From the NCBI GenBank assembly GCA_038328575.1, contig JBBQMD010000006.1:18138-82137 (forward strand): DNA of 64,000 bases, read 5' to 3'. The stretch comes from JACVCS01 sp038328575. GTDB taxonomy: Bacteria > Planctomycetota > Phycisphaerae > Phycisphaerales > UBA1924. The first letter of the stretch is position 1. Each line of letters begins with the position of its first letter. The notes under the pieces were generated by a model. It was not told the DNA's origin. It did no database searches and worked only from the letters and a program-made list of their open reading frames with translations. The translations under genes were made by a program, and so were the position numbers. Positions 17,686-25,980 of the stretch are shown piece by piece.

Positions 17686-19352
17686 CAGACACCCTCCTTC
17701 GGCGCGTCGGGCGCGTGAACGACGCCAGCGGGCGCGCCGCCCGAGGCTTGGCCCGCGTGACCGTGCGTGTGCCCGTAGCCCTCCCAATGCGGGTTGGCCT
17801 GCGGCATGACGTTCTTAATCTCGCTCATCGCAAACTGCGGCAGGAACCGCACGAACAACAGGTACAGCGTCAGGAACGTTCCGCACGAGCCGACGAATGT
17901 CAGGATGTCCACTGGCGTCGCGAAGAACATGCCCCACTCGCTGGGCAGGAACGCGCGATGCAGCGACGTCACGATGATCACGAAGCGCTCGAACCACATG
18001 CCGATCGTCACTGCGAAGGCCACGATGAAGATCGCCACCGGGCTCTGGCGGGCCCACTTGAACCAGAACAACTGCGGCGAGATCACGTTGCACGAGATCA
18101 TCGCCCAGTACGCCCACCAGTACGGCGCATACTTCAGCTGGCCGTCGGCGCCCGTCACCGCGAAGAACGGCGGCAGCAGGCGGTTGTAGATGAACACGTC
18201 CTGCTCGTAGCGGTTTGCGCTGTACCACGCGACGAAGAACTCCATCGCGTACGCGAAGCCGACCATGAAGCCCGTGACCAGGATGATCTTGGACATGTTC
18301 TCCAGGTGACGCAGCGTCACCAGGTCCTTCATGCCCGGGAACAGCTCGCGCGACGGGATCAGCAGCATCAGCACCATCGCAAAGCCGCCGAAGATCGCGC
18401 CCGCGACGAAGTAGGGTGGGAAGATCGTCGTGTGCCAGCCCGGAATGACGCTGGTCGCAAAGTCGAACGACACGATCGAGTGCACGCTCAGCACCAAGGG
18501 CGTGCTGATGCCCGCGAGCATGAGATACGCCTTCTCGTACGTGTGCCAGTGGCGGGCGCTGAAACGCCAGCCCATCGACAGCGCGCCATAGACGCGGGCG
18601 CGGATCATGTCCACGCGGATGTTGGCGATCGGCAGACGCTCCGCGTTGCTCCCCTGACGCATCAGTCGCAACGCCGCGCGATCGCGCAGCGTCGCAAAGT
18701 CCGGGATCATGCCCATGTACCAGAACAGCGCCGAGACCGTCGCGTACGTGCTGACCGCGAAAACGTCCCACAGCAGCGGGCTGCTGAAGTTCGGCCAGAT
18801 CGCGTTGGCGTTGGGGAACGGGAACAGCATCCACGTCATCCAGATTCGCCCGACGTGAACCCCCGGGAACGTCCCGGCGCAGATCACCGCGAAGATCGTC
18901 ATGGCCTCCGCGGCTCGATTAATGCTCGTCCGCCACTTCTGCTTCAGCAGGCACAGGATCGCGCTGATCAATGTTCCCGCGTGACCGATGCCGATCCAGA
19001 ACACGAAGTTCGTGATGTCCCACGCCCAGCCGACTTGGTTGTTCAAGCCCCACACCCCCACGCCCGTGATCGCCAGGTACAGGATCATCAGCGGCATCAG
19101 GCCCGCGACGCCCGCGGCCAGCCCGAACGCCGGCAACCACCAGCGCCCCGGCCCCTTCTCGATGTACCCGCACACAGTGTCGGTCACCTCGCCGAAGGTG
19201 CGATCGCCCAGCACCAGCGGCGCGCGCGCCGCCGGGTCTTCCACAAGCGAGCCGTCGCGCGTCACCGGGTCGTCCATCCGAGGCGGCTTCGGTGCCGGGA
19301 TCATCCCCGCCAGCCGCTGCGCCGTTGTCTGATCAGGATTGATCGCACTCAT
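17685..19352 (-). CDS. actC: Alternative complex III subunit ActC (NrfD/PsrC family)
   Basis: 555 residues, about ten transmembrane helices. Quinol-binding NrfD-type membrane subunit of ACIII; family motifs include GIGHAGTLISAILCL and PLVLSVHSIVSFDFA. Starts inside an ATGA overlap with actB, so translational coupling is likely. It ends at the actD start. The C-terminus is a His/Gly/Ala-rich tail facing the cytoplasm. Length is slightly longer than the usual 450-500 residues because of N- and C-terminal tails. Confidence 0.95.
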   Translation of the reverse strand: MSAINPDQTTAQRLAGMIPAPKPPRMDDPVTRDGSLVEDPAARAPLVLGDRTFGEVTDTVCGYIEKGPGRWWLPAFGLAAGVAGLMPLMILYLAITGVGVWGLNNQVGWAWDITNFVFWIGIGHAGTLISAILCLLKQKWRTSINRAAEAMTIFAVICAGTFPGVHVGRIWMTWMLFPFPNANAIWPNFSSPLLWDVFAVSTYATVSALFWYMGMIPDFATLRDRAALRLMRQGSNAERLPIANIRVDMIRARVYGALSMGWRFSARHWHTYEKAYLMLAGISTPLVLSVHSIVSFDFATSVIPGWHTTIFPPYFVAGAIFGGFAMVLMLLIPSRELFPGMKDLVTLRHLENMSKIILVTGFMVGFAYAMEFFVAWYSANRYEQDVFIYNRLLPPFFAVTGADGQLKYAPYWWAYWAMISCNVISPQLFWFKWARQSPVAIFIVAFAVTIGMWFERFVIIVTSLHRAFLPSEWGMFFATPVDILTFVGSCGTFLTLYLLFVRFLPQFAMSEIKNVMPQANPHWEGYGHTHGHAGQASGGAPAGVVHAPDAPKEGV

Positions 19353-22300
19353 GCGTGAACTCCGCTCGCGGGCAGGATGCCCAGCGAGAGCCTGTAGCCG
19401 TCTTCACCACGCGCCTTCACCGGGTCAATAAAGCCGTGCTCGCCGACCTTCACCGGCCCGGGGCCCGGTGTTCCGTGCCCGCCTTCATGCCCCCCGCCCT
19501 CGTGTCCACCGTGCCCGAACGGGTCCTTCATCCGGGCCAGCCGCTCGGTCTTGCCCAGCTTCGTGAGCAGCTCGATGTTGGGGTTGTTCACGCGGACAAG
19601 GTGGCTTGTGCGCGGGCGGGTCGCGAGGTACCCAAGCAGCAAGTACGCGCGGTTGTTTTCGCGCAAAGTCCGGACCTTCGAGCCCGTGCGCTTGCCGCCG
19701 GTCAGCTCCGCGTCGGCGTACTCACCGGTCGCGTCCAGCATGTTGCCGAACACGATCGAGTTTGTCGGGCAGGCCTGCTGGCAGGCGGTCTGCACCAGGC
19801 CATCGGGGAAGAACTCCTCCGGGCGCTTGCCGGTGGAGATCTTGTAATCGATCTTGGCCTCGTTGGTGCGCTGCACGCAGTAGCTGCACTTTTCCATCAC
19901 GCCACGCGACCGCACCGTGACATTCGGGTTCTTGCCAAACTTGCTGATCTCATCAAGCTGCTTCCGCAATCGCGGCGGGATCAAGTTATGGTTCGCCGGC
20001 AGGTTCTCCGTCACCGTCGAGCCCACTACACCCTCAAGTGCCTCCTTCAGCCCGCCCTGATACTTCGTCACGCCGTAGTCAAAGAAGTTGAACCGCCGCA
20101 CCTTGTACGGGCAGTTGTTGGCGCAGTACCGCGTGCCGATGCAGCGGTTGTACACCATCATGTTGTGGCCCTCGCTGCCGTGAACGGTCGCGTTCACCGG
20201 GCACACCACCTCGCAAGGCGCCGCCTCGCAATGTACGCACGCCACCGGCTGATTCAGCAGGCCGTCCGGCTCGTCCACGTTCCCGCGGAAGTAGCGGTCC
20301 ACGCGGATCCACGCCATCTCGCGACCCTTGTTCACCTCGATCTTGCCCACGATCGGGATGTTGTTCTCCGCCTGGCAGGCGATCGTGCATACGTTGCAGC
20401 CGGTGCAGGAGCTCAGGTCGATCGTCATCGCCCACTGCGGCCCGCGGTCATACGCCGCGACGCCCGGTGTCGGACGATTCGCGCGACCCCCGCTGTACCC
20501 GGCCTCGCGATTGCGGTTGGGGTCTTGATACACCGGCACTACCGCCGGCATGTGGTTCAGCTCGCCCCCCTCCAGCCGCTCGCCCAGCGAGAGCGGCTGA
20601 GGCCGGCCATACGAGTCGGGCTTGACAACGATCGGCTCATCGCCAAAGGTGTCCCACGCCGCCTTGTCAAGCTCGCGAACGATCGCGCGCCCTTCCATGC
20701 TGCCGTGTGTCTGCGTCACGCTGATCGGGTACCAGCGATCGCCCGTCTCGCTCTTCTTGATCGATGCGCCGGAGGCGACCATCGGCGATGAGCTGTCGCG
20801 CAGCGGGTTGACATCAAAGCCGCTGCCGGCCCCGACGAGGCCGACCGTCTTGCGCCCATAGCCCATCGGCAGCACGACGGTGTTGTCCGGCAGGCCGGGC
20901 ACCGCCCACACCGGGAGCGTCACACTCCTCCCGCCCCCACCGCCGGCGCCCGCTGCGCCCCCGGTGCCACCCAGGCTCAACTCGATCATCCGGCCCGAGG
21001 GCTTCTTGTCGGTGTCGGGCGACTGCATCACGCCCAGCGCCCGCGCGGTCTTGGGCGACATGAGCGCCGCGTTGTCCCACACCATCTTGCTGGCGGTGTC
21101 CGGCAGCTCCTGCATCCAGCCGTTGTTGGCGAAGCGCCCGTCGCGCATCATGCCCGAGACGAAGACCGCCTCGAGCTTGTCCTGCGTCGGGGCCGGGGCC
21201 AGCGTCGCGCCCGAGGCCAGTCGCGCCAGGCTCGTGAACTGCGGCGCGGGCGTGGATTCGCCATCGGTCGGCGCCACGCCATCGATCACCCCGTTGTGCA
21301 GGAATCTCCGCCAGCGCTTGTCAAACTCGCCCTCGCTGATCGTGCCCAGCGCGGCCTTCCAAGTCTGGCGCACCAGCTCGTGCCCGTCGCTGGGCAGGCC
21401 CGCGATCATCGCCAGCACCTCGATCTGGCTGCGCCCGTCGTACAGCGGCGCGATCATCGGCTGCGTGAGCGAGGGGGTGCCGTCGTTGGCGGTCGCGTCG
21501 CCCCAGCTCTCGAGGTAATGCGCACCGTTCAGCCGCGCCGTCGCCAGTTCGCTGGTCTCGTTGCGATCAACGCCCAGCGTCACCCGCGTCTTGGCCTTCT
21601 TCATCGCCTCGCCGAACTTCAGGTTGCCCGGCGCGTCATACGCGGGGTCGACCTCAAGGCACACAAGCGTGCTCACCTTGCCGGCGTTCAGCAACTCGAC
21701 GCACTGGGTCAGATCCGCGTACGAGTCGGCCCCCTGATCGCGCCCCATCACGCGATAGCGGATCGTCGTCCCGACGTTCCCGAGCACCGAGTTCATCGCG
21801 ACGCACAACCCGTGGACCCACGCCGGCTGCGTTTCCCCGGCCATCACAATCGACTTGCCCAGGTTGTCGGCGTTGAGCAGGTCCGCCGCGATCTCGTCGG
21901 CGTACATCTGCGCCTCGCCCTCGAGCTTGGGCGTCAGGGCATTCATCGCGCCCAGCAGCGACTCGCTACCGCGCGCCGCGCGCGAGCGGAGCACCTTCTG
22001 CGCAACCGCGACCACGATCCCGGGGATCTGGCTGGCGGGCATGCGAAGGCGATGGTCGGCGGTGCCGCCGGTGGCGGTGAACGCGCTCTCGACGCTGTAC
22101 AGACGGCTCATGGCCTGCTTGGCCCGCAGCACGCGCCGCGAGTCACCCCAGCCGCGCGAGTTGCTCAGCGCGCCGGGCTCGTACTGCAGGAAGTCGCGAT
22201 CAAACGAAACCACGACGCTCGCCTTGGCGACATCCAGCACATCGGTCATCGGTGCGCCGAACGCCAGGGCGGTCCCCACCGACGCCCCGCTGCTGGTCGC

Positions 22301-23122
22301 GCTGTCCCACACGAACCAACGCGCCTTGGGCCACTTCGACAGGATCTGGTCGCGCAGCCGGTCACGCGTCGGGCTCGTGCGCTTGTCAACAACGAACACC
22401 AGGCCCTCGCCCGCGCTCGCATCGTACTGGTTGAAATGCCCCGGCTGGTTCCATTCCTCCCACACCTTGGCCTCTTGCGCCTGACGGATCTTAAACGCAT
22501 CATCCGTCTCGCCCACACGCTTGACGCTCGCGCGCCCCGCGCCGTTCGCCCAGCCGCCGACAAACGCGTACCCTGTCGCACTCTCGCCTGCCGTCTGCAC
22601 CAGCACCGGCTCCATCAATCGGTCCGGGTCATACAACGCCAGCACGCTGGCCTGCGACCACACGCTGCTCTTGCCCTGGTTCACCGGGTGCAGCGGGTTG
22701 CCCTCGATCTTCGTCGGGCGGCCCTCGTGCGTCTCGACCAGCAAACCCTCCGCCCCGCCCCCGGGCAGCGGCATCGTCGTCGCGTAAAACAACGGCTTGC
22801 CCTGCTTGATGTCCTCGGGCACTTCCTTGCTATACGGCAGGATCTTGTGGTCCGGACGCCGACAGCCGGGCATCGACGCCGCGCCCGCCAGCGCCAGGCT
22901 CGCGCCCATCAGCTTCAAGAACGTGCGACGGCTGCCCGTCAGCAGCTCGCTGGCACCACTAGGAAACTCCTTCTCCAGGAAATCCCGGAACTCCGGCGTG
23001 TCCGAAGCGTCTTCCAGCCCGCGCCAATACGCCTGCCCGCTCACACCCACCAGCTCATGAGCCGTCCGCGGCGCATGCACGGGCTTGCCTTCTTTGTGAC
23101 TTGTCGGACATTGATCAATCAT
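19349..23122 (-). CDS. actB: Alternative complex III subunit ActB (molybdopterin-like plus iron-sulfur protein)
   Basis: 1257 residues. An N-terminal Tat-like signal (SRRTFLKLMGASLALAG, about 64-80) marks export. A long region related to molybdopterin oxidoreductases follows (about 100-900); in ACIII this domain holds no molybdenum cofactor. The C-terminal third is a four-cluster ferredoxin domain with CTGCNVCTIACQ, CVHCEAAPCEVVC, CIGTRYCANNCPYK and CSYCVQR...CQQACP. The protein ends in a His/Gly-rich tail. A Gly-rich loop (GAAGAGGGGG near 725) interrupts the first part. It passes electrons from quinol to the heme subunits. Confidence 0.96.
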   Translation of the reverse strand: MIDQCPTSHKEGKPVHAPRTAHELVGVSGQAYWRGLEDASDTPEFRDFLEKEFPSGASELLTGSRRTFLKLMGASLALAGAASMPGCRRPDHKILPYSKEVPEDIKQGKPLFYATTMPLPGGGAEGLLVETHEGRPTKIEGNPLHPVNQGKSSVWSQASVLALYDPDRLMEPVLVQTAGESATGYAFVGGWANGAGRASVKRVGETDDAFKIRQAQEAKVWEEWNQPGHFNQYDASAGEGLVFVVDKRTSPTRDRLRDQILSKWPKARWFVWDSATSSGASVGTALAFGAPMTDVLDVAKASVVVSFDRDFLQYEPGALSNSRGWGDSRRVLRAKQAMSRLYSVESAFTATGGTADHRLRMPASQIPGIVVAVAQKVLRSRAARGSESLLGAMNALTPKLEGEAQMYADEIAADLLNADNLGKSIVMAGETQPAWVHGLCVAMNSVLGNVGTTIRYRVMGRDQGADSYADLTQCVELLNAGKVSTLVCLEVDPAYDAPGNLKFGEAMKKAKTRVTLGVDRNETSELATARLNGAHYLESWGDATANDGTPSLTQPMIAPLYDGRSQIEVLAMIAGLPSDGHELVRQTWKAALGTISEGEFDKRWRRFLHNGVIDGVAPTDGESTPAPQFTSLARLASGATLAPAPTQDKLEAVFVSGMMRDGRFANNGWMQELPDTASKMVWDNAALMSPKTARALGVMQSPDTDKKPSGRMIELSLGGTGGAAGAGGGGGRSVTLPVWAVPGLPDNTVVLPMGYGRKTVGLVGAGSGFDVNPLRDSSSPMVASGASIKKSETGDRWYPISVTQTHGSMEGRAIVRELDKAAWDTFGDEPIVVKPDSYGRPQPLSLGERLEGGELNHMPAVVPVYQDPNRNREAGYSGGRANRPTPGVAAYDRGPQWAMTIDLSSCTGCNVCTIACQAENNIPIVGKIEVNKGREMAWIRVDRYFRGNVDEPDGLLNQPVACVHCEAAPCEVVCPVNATVHGSEGHNMMVYNRCIGTRYCANNCPYKVRRFNFFDYGVTKYQGGLKEALEGVVGSTVTENLPANHNLIPPRLRKQLDEISKFGKNPNVTVRSRGVMEKCSYCVQRTNEAKIDYKISTGKRPEEFFPDGLVQTACQQACPTNSIVFGNMLDATGEYADAELTGGKRTGSKVRTLRENNRAYLLLGYLATRPRTSHLVRVNNPNIELLTKLGKTERLARMKDPFGHGGHEGGGHEGGHGTPGPGPVKVGEHGFIDPVKARGEDGYRLSLGILPASGVHA

Positions 23123-23220
23123 GGTTCACCTGGTTCGGGGCCGGCCTCGTCTGCCCGGCTCGTTCGATTTTCCGTCTCTCTCGCCGCCGACCGTTTCGAT
23201 TGTCAGTGCCGAGCCATGAA

Positions 23221-23309
23221 CAATGAGTGCTGAGTTTCAAACCGACATCAACCATCATCCGCGGGTCCCTGCCTTCATCTCAGCACGCAGCACTCGTCGC
23301 TCAGCACTC
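23221..23309. repeat. Inverted repeat in the actA-actB gap
   Basis: GAGTGCTGAG at 23225-23234 pairs exactly with CTCAGCACTC at 23300-23309. A further near-copy, CTCAGCACGCAGCAC, starts at 23279. The 194-base gap between actA and actB is otherwise featureless. The fold could act as a transcript-processing or attenuation element, but no function is shown. Confidence 0.5.
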
Positions 23310-23316
23310 CCCCGCC

Positions 23317-24021
23317 CTAGTAGTGGCACGCCGCGCAGTTTTCCGGCGCGTGGATCTTGCGTTCCTCGTAGAACTTGGCGCCCTCGCTGGCCAACCCCGC
23401 CGGGCCAAGCTGCGCCTGACGGTCTTCGATCTCGAACAACCGCGTGAGCTTGTCCTTGGGCTGCAAGTACGGCTCCGGGTTGCGATGGCACTCCAGGCAC
23501 CAGCCCATGCTCAGCGGTTCGTACTGCCACACTTCCGGAAGACGGGCGATGTTGCCGTGACAACTGATGCACGACACCCCAGCGGAGACGTGGGCATGGT
23601 GCGGGAAGTTGCGGACGTAGTCCGGCAGCTTGTGTATGCGGCGCCACTCGATCGGCTCGTCCGCCGCGTACGCGTCTCGCACGAACTGCGTCTTGTTCTT
23701 GTGGTCCTCGCTCGTGGCCAGCTTCGCCAGCCGCCCCTCGGCGTGACACCCCACACACGACGCGACGTTAGGAATATTCGCCTCCGGCGAGGTCTCGACA
23801 TTCGTGTGGCAGTAGCGACAATCCAGCCCCAGTTTCCCGGCATGAAGCTGGTGGTTAAAGCCGCCGCCCGGCTGCTTGGGCATATAGCCAACGACCCAAT
23901 ACTTCGGGGTAAATGTGTACCACACCGTGCCGACAATGAGGGCCAGCGTCGCTACGCCGCCACCAGCAAGCAGTGTCGGCAAGGCGTTGGTCCACTTGGG
24001 AAAGACGGTTGACACGATCAA
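23317..24021 (-). CDS. actA: Alternative complex III subunit ActA (pentaheme cytochrome c)
   Basis: 234 residues. One N-terminal helix (about 12-35) anchors the protein. Five heme-binding motifs follow: CRYCH, CVGCH, CISCH, CLECH and CAACH, the last almost at the C-terminus (CAACHY). This is the standard ActA architecture. First gene of the operon; a TTGACA-N17-TTTGAT promoter candidate lies 110 bases upstream (24131-24159). Confidence 0.96.
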   Translation of the reverse strand: MIVSTVFPKWTNALPTLLAGGGVATLALIVGTVWYTFTPKYWVVGYMPKQPGGGFNHQLHAGKLGLDCRYCHTNVETSPEANIPNVASCVGCHAEGRLAKLATSEDHKNKTQFVRDAYAADEPIEWRRIHKLPDYVRNFPHHAHVSAGVSCISCHGNIARLPEVWQYEPLSMGWCLECHRNPEPYLQPKDKLTRLFEIEDRQAQLGPAGLASEGAKFYEERKIHAPENCAACHY

Positions 24022-24130
24022 ACTCCTGCAAGATCAGTCTTCAGTCGCCTGCCGGAAAGTCACCAAGTCGCCAACCGCGATCTTCTCGGGCCTGGCTGCC
24101 TGCGGGGCGCGAGTCACCGGCACCTTCGGA

Positions 24131-24159
24131 ATCAAACGATTTTCACGGGGTCCTGTCAA
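24131..24159 (-). promoter_or_regulatory. Putative sigma-70-type promoter of the act-cta operon
   Basis: On the minus strand TTGACA (complement of 24154-24159) is separated by 17 bases from TTTGAT (complement of 24131-24136). It lies in the most AT-rich gap of the region, about 110 bases before the actA start codon. The -35 is consensus and the -10 matches 4 of 6. Confidence 0.5.
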
Positions 24160-24302
24160 AAATCCACAGACACATTCTCGCTGTATCGCAATTTTTCTTC
24201 TACCAGCGTAGTCTCCTTCGGTCGTTCGATGCAACTGGACGTACACAGAGTGAGTGAAATCGGCTCGACTCCGAACAAACACTGAATATTCTAGAAGACT
24301 TT

Positions 24303-25832
24303 ATGCCCACTCACACCGCTTCAATCTCGACCGCGACGCGCTCGAGCAAAAGCCCCTGGATTGCCCAGACCCCCGCCGGTCCGCTCCTCGGGCCGGTCCT
24401 CGCGGCCGGCCTATCGACCGTCGTCGCCATGTGGGTGGCGTGGTTCTTGACCCATATGCCCGCGACGATCCGCTGGTTCCCGCCGGGGATCACCGGGCCG
24501 CTGCTGCTGTCGATCATGCTGGTGGTGATGACGATGGGCCTGAGCCGGGTGCCGTCGCGGCGCGGAGTGCTGGTCGGCTTGCTGGCGGGCGTGCTGGTGG
24601 GCGCGGTAAACTTGCTGGTCCTGGGCTCGAAAATCACGCAGCCAATCCAGGCCGACGGGATGGCCAGCGCGGCGCCCGGTGCCGAGGGCCTGCGCCCCGA
24701 CGCCGGGATGATCGTCCTGGGCTTTCTTGGGCTCTGCGCTGTTGTCGGCGTGATCGCCGGGCTGGTCGGCGCACGCCTCTCGGCGGCCCGCAAGACCCTC
24801 GCTGAGGGTGCCGGCGTGTGGCACGCGCGCGTCGCGGCGGTCTCCTGCATCGCGGTCATCCCCTTGCTCGCGCTGGGCGGGATGGTCACGTCTACCGGCT
24901 CCGGGCTTGCGGTCCCGGATTGGCCGGGGACGTACGGCGCGAATATGTTTTTGTTCCCGATCTCGCTGATGGCGGGCGACGCAAGGATTTTTCTCGAACA
25001 CTCGCACCGCCTGTTCGGCGCGATGGTCGGGGTGTGCTGTGTGCTGCTGGCGATCTCGACGTTTGCGTCGCATCGCGGGCGCAGCGCCCGGGGCCTGCGC
25101 CTGTTCAGCCTCGTGCTGCTGGCGCTGGTGATCCTTCAGGGGTTGCTTGGCGCAGAGCGGGTGCGCTCGGGGATTGCCCAGGGCGTTGAGGTCGGCCCGC
25201 AAAGCTGGGGCGTCGCCCACGGCGTGCTGGCCCAGATCTTTTTCGCGCTGTTGGTGGCGTTTGCCGCCTTATGCTGGCCGCGTTACGAAACGTTTGGTGC
25301 CGGGGCTGCAAATCTCGCAAAGCCGCGCGGCCATGGCTTTGTCAACAAGGCCAGCGTGGCGCTGGTGGTGGCGATCTTTATCCAACTGGTGATGGGTGCT
25401 CTGTATCGCCACCTCGGCCAGATGCACGCGCTGTTCGCCCACGTGGTGTTCTCGCTGGTGGTGGTCGGGCTGGCGGTGGCCTGCGCGATGTGGATGCTGA
25501 GGCGCAAGGGCGAGGCCCGCGTTTACAAGACGCTCGGGCACGGCTTGCTGCACAGCGTGGGCTTCCAGTTCCTCATGGGGTGGGTGGCGCTGCTTCTAGT
25601 CATGACCGGCGCCGGCAAGCCCGCGATCGTGCTCCCCGATGAGCTTCAGGCGGCGGAGGCGATCACCACTGAGGTCGCGGTGAAGGCGTTGGTTCGCACC
25701 ATCCATCAGGCGAACGGGGCGGTGCTGCTGGCGCTGGCGGTGCTGGCGGTGGTCTGGCCGCGGCGGATCGGTGCCCAGACTGCGAGCGAGGCGGCTGAGC
25801 CGGCTGATCCGGCCCTTGCCCGCCCGGCCTGA
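24303..25832 (+). CDS. ctaA: Heme A synthase (CtaA/COX15) with N-terminal membrane extension
   Basis: 509 residues; CtaA proteins are usually 300-360. From about 170 onward it is a normal heme A synthase: GGMVTSTGSGLAVPDWP (family signature), heme-ligand histidines in FLEHSHRLFG, VAHGVLAQ, LGQMHALFAHV and TIHQANGAV, and eight helices. It converts heme O to heme A for CtaD. Residues 1-170 add about four helices (about 28-52, 62-82, 90-110, 140-162) of no recognised family. Divergent from actA with a shared 281-base gap. The fusion is in frame with no sign of a sequencing break. Confidence 0.9.
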   Translation: MPTHTASISTATRSSKSPWIAQTPAGPLLGPVLAAGLSTVVAMWVAWFLTHMPATIRWFPPGITGPLLLSIMLVVMTMGLSRVPSRRGVLVGLLAGVLVGAVNLLVLGSKITQPIQADGMASAAPGAEGLRPDAGMIVLGFLGLCAVVGVIAGLVGARLSAARKTLAEGAGVWHARVAAVSCIAVIPLLALGGMVTSTGSGLAVPDWPGTYGANMFLFPISLMAGDARIFLEHSHRLFGAMVGVCCVLLAISTFASHRGRSARGLRLFSLVLLALVILQGLLGAERVRSGIAQGVEVGPQSWGVAHGVLAQIFFALLVAFAALCWPRYETFGAGAANLAKPRGHGFVNKASVALVVAIFIQLVMGALYRHLGQMHALFAHVVFSLVVVGLAVACAMWMLRRKGEARVYKTLGHGLLHSVGFQFLMGWVALLLVMTGAGKPAIVLPDELQAAEAITTEVAVKALVRTIHQANGAVLLALAVLAVVWPRRIGAQTASEAAEPADPALARPA

Positions 25833-25980
25833 AACGGCGACAAGTCGCAACCTTAAGGGCATTTCGCCCGATAATGAAGGTAAGCCCGATGCCTCGCACG
25901 CGCGGCAATACGCTCGCTGCGACCGGCGTTGATCTGGCGTCACCACTCACCCGGCAAGCTTGCGCAAGCGGAGATCCCCC

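Noticed and set aside
17715..19358. 547-residue plus-strand ORF opposite actC
   Set aside because: Antisense shadow of a well-supported membrane protein gene; its translation is rich in Arg, His, Asp and Gln with no helices or motifs.
21296..23233. 645-residue plus-strand ORF opposite actB
   Set aside because: Antisense shadow; Arg/His/Ala/Gln-rich composition typical of high-GC opposite frames.
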